Of a DNA stretch of 64,000 nucleotides, positions 1 to 10,016 are shown one piece after another. Each line of letters begins with the position of its first letter. Position 1 is the first letter of the stretch. A program made the position numbers and the translations under genes. Origin of the DNA: a bacterium (lineage in GTDB: Bacteria; Vulcanimicrobiota; Vulcanimicrobiia; Vulcanimicrobiales; Vulcanimicrobiaceae); the NCBI GenBank assembly GCA_021790935.1, contig JAJYFL010000006.1, positions 1 through 64,000 on the forward strand. Reading direction: 5' to 3'. Under the pieces are notes generated by a model. It saw only the letters and a program-made list of their open reading frames with translations, made no database searches and was not told the DNA's origin.

Positions 1-130
1 GGCGCTTTCGCGCCGGGAACGTCCGAGCCGACGATGACCCTAGCCGTGGCCTATTTAGAACTGCCCACCGACTACTGGCCGGTTTTCAACTGCCCACAGC
101 TGGCCGGTTTTGGGTGCCCCCCGAGGTACA
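1..130. mobile_element. Right or left end of an IS21-like insertion sequence
   Basis: Two near-identical subterminal repeats lie at 59-86 and 88-111. Each begins AACTGCCCAC and ends CTGGCCGGTTTT, and a weaker third copy of the second half lies at 47-56. IS21-family elements carry multiple such repeats at their ends and terminate in TGT/ACA; an ACA occurs at 128-130, just where homology to a host gene begins. A short open frame ending with TGA at 35-37 could be the tail of istB, but it is too short to identify. The rest of the element lies outside the window, so neither the transposase genes nor a target duplication can be checked. The family assignment is inference. Confidence 0.5.
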
Positions 131-741
131 ACTGCAGCCACGCGGCCGTGATCTGCACGAGCACCTATACGCCTTTGGCGCGTCAACTTGCCGAGCGAAG
201 TAACGTGCAACTAATCGACGGCGCCGCGTACGCGAGCATGGTAAATCAGTTCTCGGAGCCACCGGCGAAGACGTTCGCCTCGCAGTGGATTCCGCGCGGT
301 AAGGCGCTTCTCGCCGAGGCCGGGATGCTCGCAGTAGCAGCAGTGCTTTTCCTCATGCACGTCGCTGCGCCGTTGCACTTCAATGCTAGCGAGCCGAATG
401 GTACTAGCGCGACCGCCGTGCAGCGTGCGTCATTCCGATCGGTGGTCGAAGCGTTCTACGAGGACATAAACGCCAAACGATACTACGACGCCTATTCGCT
501 CTTATCGCCTTCGTTTCAAGCCGAACAATCCTACAACAACTTCATGAGGGGCTATGCGACGACGGTATCAGTAACAGCAACGGTAACACCGACAAGCGAC
601 AGCACGGCTTCGGTCGAACTGGAAGCGCGTGATTCTTCGCCAAGCGGGATCGTGGTCAGTCACTACGTTGGAACGTGGCAAGGCGCTATCGATTCGCAGG
701 GCACGTGGCGGCTCGACAACACTGGGATGAAGCGGACATGA
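130..741 (+). pseudogene. 5'-truncated Mrr-like endonuclease-fold protein with membrane helix and NTF2-like tail
   Basis: The open frame runs from 34 to 741, but its first 32 codons are insertion-sequence DNA. From about 130 the product resembles the C-terminal part of a restriction-endonuclease-like (Mrr_cat) domain: AAVICTSTYTPLARQLAERS followed by VQLIDG matches the family pattern of a beta strand, T-x-FT/YTP, an A-x-x-LA helix and LIDG. A hydrophobic helix (LLAEAGMLAVAAVLFLMHVA) follows, then about 110 residues resembling a SnoaL/NTF2-like fold (VVEAFYEDINAKRYYDAYSLL, then a beta-rich end). The catalytic half of the endonuclease domain is missing, so nuclease activity is unlikely. Membrane-anchored Mrr-like proteins with extra domains are known but their role is unclear. 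The chimeric frame could still be translated from the ATG at 34. Confidence 0.5.
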
Positions 742-778
742 TCGCGCTTTGTAATTTCAATTGACGAGGAGGTAGGTA

Positions 779-1396
779 GTGAACAAGAAAAAGACGGTTG
801 GTGAGAAACCAAAATGCCGGTGGTGTGGCACGACTCTTCGCAAAGAGAAAGTGCCACTCATTTCAGAGCATGTGCGCCAGGGCCTACCTCTGACCCGCTC
901 AAATGATGCGCTAATGACAAACGGGAATTCGCCGCGAGACGGCACGACAGCTAACCGGGTCGTGCGCTTCATGATCGACACGCTGAATCGCCTCTCAGCC
1001 GCGCACGACTCACTTCGAAGAGAGCCAGCCGGTGGCGCAAGTACGGTTCTTCTTACTGGACTTCTCGTCACACTCGCGTCGCTCCGCGAATCCATTCGTA
1101 TTGCAAGAGGATTAGAACCAAATCTACAAAGCGTGATCGACAGATATGAGGAGCGCTTTGAACTGTGGCATCAGATGCGGCACGACGCTGCTCATGCTCC
1201 CGAACGCATTTTTTACGGTCCTCTTCATCCCAGTAATAACAACCCGGCAATTCCGAGCGGCGTGAAAGTTATCGGGTACGATCCACTCAGCGACCACGTC
1301 TCAACCGGAATCAACGTCGGATTCATACTTGGTGACGAGATACTCATCGCTCGCCAAATCATCACTGAATGTAAGCCGGTTGTAGGTCTACCGTAA
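779..1396 (+). CDS. Hypothetical protein with N-terminal CxxC motif
   Basis: This is a 205-residue protein starting at GTG 779. The start is fixed by a strong ribosome-binding site, GAGGAGG at 766-772, six bases upstream. Residues 13-16 read CRWC, a single CxxC that could be half of a zinc ribbon; no second pair is seen. The middle has a helical segment (TVLLTGLLVTLASLRESIRIA) and a region rich in charged residues with ELWHQMRHDAAHAPERI. There is no signal peptide and no recognisable enzyme motif. Base composition is lower in GC than the core genes, and the gene sits between two insertion-sequence remnants, which suggests accessory DNA. I do not recognise the family. Confidence 0.6.
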   Translation: MNKKKTVGEKPKCRWCGTTLRKEKVPLISEHVRQGLPLTRSNDALMTNGNSPRDGTTANRVVRFMIDTLNRLSAAHDSLRREPAGGASTVLLTGLLVTLASLRESIRIARGLEPNLQSVIDRYEERFELWHQMRHDAAHAPERIFYGPLHPSNNNPAIPSGVKVIGYDPLSDHVSTGINVGFILGDEILIARQIITECKPVVGLP

Positions 1397-1534
1397 CCCG
1401 ACTACGCGAGACCTTCAAGAAAAACTCCGGCGCGGGCTCGACGCCCGTCACAACGCACAGCTACGGGACGAGGCGCTTGTACCGATGAACCAGAGGGTGG
1501 GAGTTGCTGAAGCCCTTCCATATTGTCTTACAAC

Positions 1535-1750
1535 GTCGGCTTGCTTGAGCCAGTTGCGGATCGTTTGTGAAGCGACCTTGAACTCTGACGCGAGCTCTTC
1601 GGCGCGGCGGCCGTGCCGGGCAAGATCGATGATGTTCAACCGGATAGGATGGGAAGTGTTTCTTAGCCATGGGTGGACCCTTTCTCCACAATGTGGAAGT
1701 GTCCACGTAGCTGGGTCAACTCCAAGCTGCCGAAATCAGGGCCGGTTCAC
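1535..1750 (-). mobile_element. IS3-family relic: left end and frameshifted orfA start
   Basis: On the minus strand an ORF begins at 1670 with MAKKHFPSYPV, then loses frame. The next frame (1639 down to about 1535) continues LNIIDLARHGRRAEELASEF and then a helix-turn-helix, SQTIRNWLKQAD, as in OrfA transposase subunits of IS3-family elements. After LKQAD the similarity stops, so most of orfA and all of orfB are gone. Upstream, the minus strand beginning near 1750 reads TGAACCGGCCCTGATTTCGG, which looks like an IS3-type terminal inverted repeat. The copy is dead: frameshifted, truncated and lacking its other end. Confidence 0.6.
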
Positions 1751-1759
1751 CAGTCAACT

Positions 1760-2158
1760 TCAATTCTTGGTGATCCGCACACAATACGTTCTTTGCTGAA
1801 GCAGTGCAGCACCGTCTCTTAGAAGTATGACGATGCGATGAACGCCCGGCTGCAAACGCGGCGTCCTCAGTACCAGTCCTTCCGAGCTAAGAGGAGTTAA
1901 CGCGATGCGATCATTGTTGTCTAACCCATATGTCAAACTGAGACCCTCGGCGTGAGAATCCGAAAGATCTGTTGCCCAGCTTGACCCGGCCAGATAGACC
2001 GACACGCTTGTGACGATCGACCGACCTCGAACGGCATTCTTCACAAATACGGTTGGAGCGTCCGTCGTGACATAGTTTGCTTCGTGGCACGCCTGTACGA
2101 GGTTAGGGCCATCTAGTGTAGCTAACAACATCATAGGGATCACAAGCATTCTATTCAT
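1760..2158 (-). CDS. Hypothetical exported protein
   Basis: This is a 132-residue product with start ATG at 2158 preceded on its strand by GGGGA about seven bases upstream. The N-terminus (MNRMLVIPMMLLATLDGPNL) looks like a short Sec signal sequence; one cysteine follows at residue 24 and another near the end (TYCVRITKN), which could form a disulfide outside the cytoplasm. The rest is beta-rich and ends with a motif-like GVHRIVILLRDG. No family is recognised. It lies immediately beside the IS3 relic and is less GC-rich than the core genes, so it may have been acquired. Whether it is expressed is unknown. Confidence 0.5.
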   Translation of the reverse strand: MNRMLVIPMMLLATLDGPNLVQACHEANYVTTDAPTVFVKNAVRGRSIVTSVSVYLAGSSWATDLSDSHAEGLSLTYGLDNNDRIALTPLSSEGLVLRTPRLQPGVHRIVILLRDGAALLQQRTYCVRITKN

Positions 2159-2257
2159 TGGGTATTCCCCATTATGGTCGCACCTTTCGATGCCGGATTG
2201 TCAGCTTCCGGCCTTGCGAGCACGAGCCGCCGGGGTTTGGACCCCGCTTGGGAGGCG

Positions 2258-2490
2258 CGTATAGGCGTCGCACACGCCACCGAGCGTATGGGCGTCGCGC
2301 GTAGGAGGGCCGCGCGCGCGTATGAGCGCATCGCGCACAACTATGCGTGTATAGCCGCCATGCGTATAGGCTCCGCGCACGAGCGCATCGCATATAGGCG
2401 CCACGCGTACGAGCGCATCGCGCACGGCCATGCACGAATGAGCGTCGCGCGTATTGGCGTTGCACGCATAGGCGCCCCGCGGTGGTGCGG
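2258..2490. repeat. Degenerate tandem array of GCGTATRGGCGYCGCGC-like units
   Basis: At least eight diverged copies of two alternating words follow one another: one like GCGTATAGGCGTCGCAC (for example at 2258, 2285, 2363) and one like GAGCGCATCGCGCAC (for example near 2325, 2382, 2412). Unit spacing is irregular, about 17-27 bases. On the reverse strand the units read as repeated RATPIRA / CAMRSYA-like peptides, but there is no start context. Function unknown; it could be a decayed minisatellite or a cluster of binding sites. Confidence 0.6.
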
Positions 2491-2713
2491 CGATCGCGTA
2501 GCGCCGCGAACGGGGGCTACGAACTCGGAGCTCCCGCCACTTTGCCTTCGCCCTCCGCGACGCAACCGCCCCGCCGGCGGTCGCCCTCCCCGGCGACGAC
2601 CCCCGGCACCGCCCTAGGCCGATCGGCGCCGCGCCACCCGAGCACGCGATGCGCCTCCCTGCCGGGCCGAAGGCGCGGGATGCATGCCGATGCACGATGC
2701 ATCCGGCGATGCA

Positions 2714-2979
2714 GCGGAAACCCTTATAGGACGGACGTTTGCGCGACATGCGCCGTTTTGCAAAGCGCGGTTGCAAAAAGTTGCACGACGCGACAAACGA
2801 CGAATTGAAGCATGCGAACACACGAGTGCGGCGGAAACCTTTATGGGACGGGCGTTTGCGCGACATGAGCGAAACGCTGAGAGCACGCCAGCGGGAAACC
2901 CTTACAGGACGGACGTTTGCGCGACATGCGATTTGCGATGCGCCGGAAAGCCTTGCAGGACGGGCGTTTGCGCGACACG
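2714..2979 (-). repeat. Four copies of a 37-bp interspersed repeat
   Basis: Copies lie at 2714-2750, 2831-2867, 2892-2928 and 2943-2979, separated by 80, 24 and 14 bases. On the minus strand each begins with a start codon (ATG, ATG, ATG, GTG) and reads MSRKRPSxKGFR-like, x being Tyr, His, Cys, Cys. Differences between copies are mostly silent in that frame (CGT/CGC, AAG/AAA, TGT/TGC). On the plus strand GCGGAAAC and GTTTGCGC can pair with one mismatch, so each copy can also fold into a hairpin. Copy 4 has a GGGAAG sequence about seven bases before its GTG. Irregular spacers exclude a CRISPR array. Confidence 0.7.
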
Positions 2980-3049
2980 CGTACTTCCCTACGGTCTGCT
3001 TGGCGCCTCGCGCAGGGGGCCCCGTTTTGACCCCGTTCCCCTATTCCCC

Positions 3050-5671
<2,622 letters not shown>

Positions 5672-5693
5672 AGAGTCCTTCTCCTAAAATGCC

Positions 5694-7685
5694 TTACGGT
5701 TGGACCGGCAGAGAGATCGTGAAGGTGCTGCCTTCGTTCTCCTTAGAGACAACCGATATCGTCCCCCCGTGCACCTCGACGATCTTGCGCGCAACGTAAA
5801 GCCCCACGCCCGATCCTCCGATACCCTTGCGGCGAGCATTGGTCGCACGTCCGAAGCGCGCAAAGACCGTCGCGATCTCAGCTTCGGGTATGCCGATGCC
5901 CCGGTCGGTCACTTCGATCGTCGCCCGGTCGCCGTCGCGGGCCAGCCGCACCAGCACCTCGCCGGTCGAGTACTTGAGCGCGTTCTGCAGCAGATTTTCT
6001 AGCACGTGAGCGAAGCGCTGCGGATCGAGCCAAATCGAGATCGGCACTTCGCCCGACTCGACGCGAATGCGCGCCGAGCCGCGGTTGAGCGCGGCGATGT
6101 GTTCCTCGACGAATTCGGTTAAATCGACGGCGGCGCGGTCGAGCGAGAAACCACCGGCCTGCGTCTGCGCGAGCGCCAGCGCGTCTTCGGAGAGCCGCAC
6201 CAGGCGCTGCGTCTGCGCGTAGATCGTCTCGATCTCACCGTGAAACTCCGCGGGCAGCGTCTCCAGCAACAGGTCGCAGTAGCCCAATACCACCGTCAGC
6301 GGACCCTTGTAATCGTGCGCGAGCATCGCCAGCAGATCGTCCTTGAACTCGCTCGACTCGCGCAACGCGCGCGCCAATTGTTGGATGCGCTCGAAGCCAA
6401 GGGCCGTCGTCAGAGAGAGCTCGAGATGCACGCACAGCGAACGGAAAAACTGCCGGGCCTCGTCATCCCAGTACGAAGGCCGCTCGGTGACGTAGAATGC
6501 GATCATCCCCCAGAGATTGCCGTCGATCTGAAGCGGAATCGCTAGGCCCTCGTTCTCGCCGAAGAGCCGCTCGCGGATCGCGAGAGGTAGACTCTCGCCG
6601 GCGATCGTTTCGTCGCGGCGCAAAGCGTCTTCGATCGTGGTAACGTCAACCGCCGAGACGGGCTCGAAATCGCCCGCTTTGCGCACGCGCATCGCTTTGC
6701 GTTCGGCCGTGCCGTTCTCTATGCCGTAAACGGCGCATGCGACCGGCAGCTCGTGCGAGGTCGTTACCGCGAAGACCAGCAGCACCTCATCGACATACTG
6801 CGTGTCGCGCAAGATGCGAACGACGCGTTCGATGAGCTCGGCGCGCCCTCGCCGCATCCGCTCCAACTCGAAGAGGCGCACGTTGGAGAGGGCGAGACCC
6901 ACGTGGAACGCGATCGAGCGCAGCATGACCAGATCCACGTCGTCGAAGGAGTAGGGCCGCGTAAAGTGCAGCGCGAGCGCGCTCTCCACGCGACCGTCGG
7001 AGAAAAACGGCACGACGATGCCGGGTCCGGCGCCGCCGTCGTGCCGAACGGTCGACCCTTCAAACGCGCGGCCGATCTCCGAATCTCCAAGTTCGACGGG
7101 TCCGGGCAGATCGGCATCTACGCCTATGCCGGTGCCGGCGCTGGCCAGCACCAGCGCGTGCTCGGGCCGCGCGGGGTCGCGGCCGTAGATGACGCATGTA
7201 GCGGCCCCAAAGGCGTGGCGCACGTCCTCGACGACCGCATTCAATATCTGCGCGCGGTCGAGCGACTTGCGCATGCGCTCGTTGATCAGCGCCAATAACG
7301 TGCTCTGCTTGGCTTCGCGCTGCGCCGCCTTCGCGGTACGCTCTTGGTGCAGCGACCACGCAGCGATGTCGGCAAAGCCACGCAGGTGCCGCAACTCGGC
7401 GGCGCCGGGCAACTCGTCGGTTTCGATCGCCAGCAACCCCTCGATCGCGTCGGGAACCTCGAGCGGAATGAAGAGCATGCCATGGGAGAGGTGGTACTCC
7501 GTCACGCCCGCGAGCACGCTCGCGCGCTCGCGCGGCACGTAGAATCCACCCTCCACGGGGAAGCGCTCGAGGGCGTGCAGCAAGAGTCGCTGCAACTCCG
7601 GTCTCCGGCCGCGCAGGGAGAACCCTGCGCCCGAAGGCGCGGTCGCCGAGAGCATCTCCTGTTCCGCGAAGACCAGCGCCGTCAC
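5694..7685 (-). CDS. Multi-GAF sensor histidine kinase
   Basis: From GTG 7685 this gives 663 residues. The first ~430 appear to be three GAF-like sensory modules. The dimerisation/phosphoacceptor segment follows with the H-box AMLAHDYKGPLTVVLGY (His at about 457), then a HATPase domain with N-box ENLLQNALKYS, G1 VTDRGIGIP and G2 GIGGSGVGLYVARK. No transmembrane helices are seen, so it is probably a cytosolic sensor. No response regulator is adjacent, making it an orphan kinase. The frame stays open and protein-like above 7685 (ASLERYGSLTRVLGTATLAA, then KAGCLAESLFASGGFAR) up to the stop of the preceding gene, with no ATG/GTG/TTG there. The true start is therefore uncertain; a CTG at 7772 is one option. 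Confidence 0.92.
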   Translation of the reverse strand: MTALVFAEQEMLSATAPSGAGFSLRGRRPELQRLLLHALERFPVEGGFYVPRERASVLAGVTEYHLSHGMLFIPLEVPDAIEGLLAIETDELPGAAELRHLRGFADIAAWSLHQERTAKAAQREAKQSTLLALINERMRKSLDRAQILNAVVEDVRHAFGAATCVIYGRDPARPEHALVLASAGTGIGVDADLPGPVELGDSEIGRAFEGSTVRHDGGAGPGIVVPFFSDGRVESALALHFTRPYSFDDVDLVMLRSIAFHVGLALSNVRLFELERMRRGRAELIERVVRILRDTQYVDEVLLVFAVTTSHELPVACAVYGIENGTAERKAMRVRKAGDFEPVSAVDVTTIEDALRRDETIAGESLPLAIRERLFGENEGLAIPLQIDGNLWGMIAFYVTERPSYWDDEARQFFRSLCVHLELSLTTALGFERIQQLARALRESSEFKDDLLAMLAHDYKGPLTVVLGYCDLLLETLPAEFHGEIETIYAQTQRLVRLSEDALALAQTQAGGFSLDRAAVDLTEFVEEHIAALNRGSARIRVESGEVPISIWLDPQRFAHVLENLLQNALKYSTGEVLVRLARDGDRATIEVTDRGIGIPEAEIATVFARFGRATNARRKGIGGSGVGLYVARKIVEVHGGTISVVSKENEGSTFTISLPVQP

Positions 7686-7813
7686 GCGGGCGAAGCCGCC
7701 CGAAGCGAAGAGGCTCTCCGCCAGGCAACCGGCCTTGGCGGCGAGCGTCGCGGTCCCGAGGACGCGCGTCAGCGATCCGTAACGCTCGAGCGACGCGCCC
7801 GATCGCCCGTCGT

Positions 7814-8926
7814 CTATGGCGAAAGCGCGAGCCCGACGACCGAGCCGGGCGCCGCGACCGTGGCCGTCGGCGCAACGTTCCCGTTGGCGTTCGGTCCGAA
7901 GATCAAGATTGCTCCCGCCCCCGAGTCGGCGACGTAGATGTTGCCGGCAGAATCCACCTTTACGTCCGTCGGATACTTCAGCCCGGTGGCGCTACCCGTG
8001 ATGGTACGGACCGGCGCGACGTTACCGGTCGCACCCGGAGCGAAGACGCGCACGCTGGGCGAGCCCTGATCGGGATCGACGACGTAAATATTGCCGGTCG
8101 AGTCGACGGCGATGCCGGTCGGCGCGGCGAGCCCGGTATTAGAACCCGAGATGTCCTGGATCGGCGCGAGGTTCAGGCCGGCGGCCGGCGTCGGAGACGG
8201 GCTCGGGCTTGCGCTCGGCGAGGGGCTTGGGCTCGGGGAGGCCGAGGGTGAAGGCGAGGGCGACGCGATCGAGGACGGCAGGGCGTAGACCGTTACCGAG
8301 CCGTTGCCGCGATCGGCGACGTAGATGTTGTTGTTCGCGTCGACGGCCACGCCGGTCGGCACGTCGAGCAGCGTATTGCTGCCCGAGATGACGGCCGGAG
8401 AGGCCGCGCCGGTGGCGGAGGACCCGAAGAGCAGGAGCTGGTCGGGGGCCGCGGTGTTCTTGGGATCGGTGTTGGCAACGACGAAGCCGGCAGTCGCGGG
8501 CAAGTAGGCGATGCCGCTCGGCTCCGTGAGCTGGGTCGCGGCGCCGGTGATCTGCGAGAGCGGGAGCACGTTCCCGGTTGCGTAGGTCTGGTAGACCGTT
8601 ACCTGCGCGGCCCCGGTCGCCGCATCGTAGTTGGAGACATAGAGGCGCTTGTGGGGATCGAAGACGGCGTACTGCGGCCCCTCCAAGAGCGTGCTGCTGC
8701 CGCCGATCTCGTAGATCGGCTTCGAGCTGCTCGTGGGATTCGGCGCGTAAATCTCGATCGCGTTCTGCGTGGAATCGACCGCATAGACCGTGTTGGTGGC
8801 GAAATTCGGACCGATCCCGGGTACGCCGCCGCTCGAAAGCGGGGTCGTCCCGGTCGAGGAACTGCACGCAGCGACGGCAACCGCGCAAGCAAGACCGAAG
8901 AATCCGAGGGTTAGGCGTCGCAGCAT
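7814..8926 (-). CDS. NHL/beta-propeller lipoprotein
   Basis: The product is a 370-residue exported lipoprotein. The start ATG 8926 is chosen because AAGGAGAGAGA lies directly before it; an upstream in-frame start at 8992 would add 22 residues without a signal. The signal sequence ends in a lipobox (AVAVAAC, Cys about 20). The body has repeated blade motifs such as GIAVDSTGNIYVVD, GVAVDANNNIYVADRGNG and DVKVDSAGNIYVADSG, typical of NHL six-bladed propellers. A Ser/Pro linker (SPSPSASPSPSPSPSASP) splits the propeller in the middle. Propellers of this type usually bind ligands or partners; no catalytic residues are apparent. It is transcribed directly before the histidine kinase, whose frame runs into its stop codon. 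Confidence 0.85.
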   Translation of the reverse strand: MLRRLTLGFFGLACAVAVAACSSSTGTTPLSSGGVPGIGPNFATNTVYAVDSTQNAIEIYAPNPTSSSKPIYEIGGSSTLLEGPQYAVFDPHKRLYVSNYDAATGAAQVTVYQTYATGNVLPLSQITGAATQLTEPSGIAYLPATAGFVVANTDPKNTAAPDQLLLFGSSATGAASPAVISGSNTLLDVPTGVAVDANNNIYVADRGNGSVTVYALPSSIASPSPSPSASPSPSPSPSASPSPSPTPAAGLNLAPIQDISGSNTGLAAPTGIAVDSTGNIYVVDPDQGSPSVRVFAPGATGNVAPVRTITGSATGLKYPTDVKVDSAGNIYVADSGAGAILIFGPNANGNVAPTATVAAPGSVVGLALSP

Positions 8927-8998
8927 TCTCTCTCCTTGGGTGGCCCGGAGGACTTCGCCGCCGGGGGGACTGGGTTGCCAGGTTACACGCATCGAGAA

Positions 8999-9181
8999 TT
9001 ACTTTCCTTGATATGTGGCCGGCCGGGTTGGGGCATGGGTGCTTGCTCGAACCTCGCGCCACATCTGGTAGCCGATGAAAGCGGCCAGCACGAGGATGAC
9101 GGCGACGGCCGCCCATCGCAGCGCCGTACGCCGCACGTAGGCGGGACGGCTCGAATCCGTATCGATGATCGCTCTCGGCAT
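8999..9181 (-). CDS. Small single-pass membrane protein
   Basis: A 60-residue protein, MPRAIIDTDSSRPAYVRRTA followed by a hydrophobic helix (LRWAAVAVILVLAAFIGYQM) and a short charged tail ending TYQGK. Positive residues before the helix suggest an N-in topology. A longer start at 9232 exists, but it would overlap the end of the deacetylase gene by 38 bases; the ATG at 9181 leaves a 13-base gap. The ribosome-binding site is weak. It sits between the deacetylase and the propeller lipoprotein in the envelope block. No family is recognised. Confidence 0.5.
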   Translation of the reverse strand: MPRAIIDTDSSRPAYVRRTALRWAAVAVILVLAAFIGYQMWREVRASTHAPTRPATYQGK

Positions 9182-9194
9182 ACGTTCGAGGCGC

Positions 9195-10016
9195 CTAGAC
9201 CGGATGCTTTTCGGGATGGTTGATATCGGCAATCGGAACCCGCGTCAGGAGCTGGCTGACCGTCACGAAACGGTAGCCCGCCCTGCGGAACTGCGCGACC
9301 ACGACCGGCAGCATCTCGATGGTCGGCAGCTTCCCGCTGTGGAGCAGCGCGATCTCGGGTGCCGTCGCATGCAGCTCGAGATGCCGCTCGAGCGTGGCCG
9401 GCGTAACCGTGCGCCAGTCACCCGCGTCGTCGGTCCAGAGGATGACGTGGTAGCCAAGCGCTTGCGCGACCTCGATCGTCGTAAGCGTGTAGCGCCCGTG
9501 CGGCGGGCGGAAGAGCGTGCGCACCCCCGGGTCGTGCACCAGGCTCCAGAGCACGTCGCCTCCCTTGAGGATCTCCCCGCGAACCGTTTGCGGCGATTCC
9601 ATGTCGAGATCCGGGTGGGAGTAGGTATGGTCGGCAACTTCGTTCCCGTCGGCCTCGATGCGTCTTGCGAGCCCGGGCCACTGATGCGCGTCGCGGCCGA
9701 TGAGAAAGAAGGTCGCACGAACGTGAAGTTCGCGCAGCTCGCCGAGCAGCAGCGGCGTGAAGATCGGGTACGGACCGTCGTCGAACGTCAGCGCGATCAG
9801 CTTGGGACGCCCCGAACGAGCGTGCGAGACCGGCCGATGCATCAGGCGGTAGACCCGCGTGCCGAGCGACGGCGCGATCGCGTGGCGGGCGTTCATCTTC
9901 GGCGTGACGACCGCAATCTTCAACAGGTGCGTGCTGTCCCGGTACAGGCGAGTTCCGCCATAGGCGAGCACGGCGATCGCGAGGATCGCCGCGAGGATCC
10001 GGAGGCGCGCGTTCAT
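9195..10016 (-). CDS. Membrane-anchored polysaccharide deacetylase (NodB family)
   Basis: The product has 273 residues with an N-terminal anchor helix (RILAAILAIAVLAYG) and a NodB-type deacetylase domain facing the periplasm. Carbohydrate esterase family 4 motifs are complete: TFDDGP (catalytic base and metal Asp), DHTYSHPDL (metal-binding His-x4-His), RPPHGR, a WTDDAGDW motif, and LLHSG with the second catalytic His. It should remove N-acetyl groups from peptidoglycan or another cell-wall glycan; the exact substrate cannot be told from sequence. The ATG at 10016 overlaps the stop of the preceding LCP ligase gene by four bases (ATGA). This indicates translational coupling and a shared cell-wall role. 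Confidence 0.93.
   Translation of the reverse strand: MNARLRILAAILAIAVLAYGGTRLYRDSTHLLKIAVVTPKMNARHAIAPSLGTRVYRLMHRPVSHARSGRPKLIALTFDDGPYPIFTPLLLGELRELHVRATFFLIGRDAHQWPGLARRIEADGNEVADHTYSHPDLDMESPQTVRGEILKGGDVLWSLVHDPGVRTLFRPPHGRYTLTTIEVAQALGYHVILWTDDAGDWRTVTPATLERHLELHATAPEIALLHSGKLPTIEMLPVVVAQFRRAGYRFVTVSQLLTRVPIADINHPEKHPV

Larger units (their letters stand above)
2159..3049. other. Gene-free repeat-rich region
   Basis: About 890 bases without a convincing gene. It holds a degenerate tandem array (2258-2490), a GC-rich stretch with small palindromes around 2678-2715 (repeated GATGCA words), and four copies of a 37-bp repeat (2714-2979). Open frames here exist mainly because the DNA is GC-rich and repetitive; they are rich in Arg, Ala and Pro and have no family features. 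Immediately after it lies the 3' end of secA. Confidence 0.7.

Noticed and set aside
2201-2866. Minus-strand open frame of 221 codons across the repeats
   Set aside because: Most of it is translated low-complexity repeat DNA; only the short repeated peptide within it shows signs of constraint and is reported separately.
2714-2979. Possible CRISPR array made of the four 37-bp repeats
   Set aside because: Spacers are 80, 24 and 14 bases, the repeats differ at several positions, and no cas genes are present.
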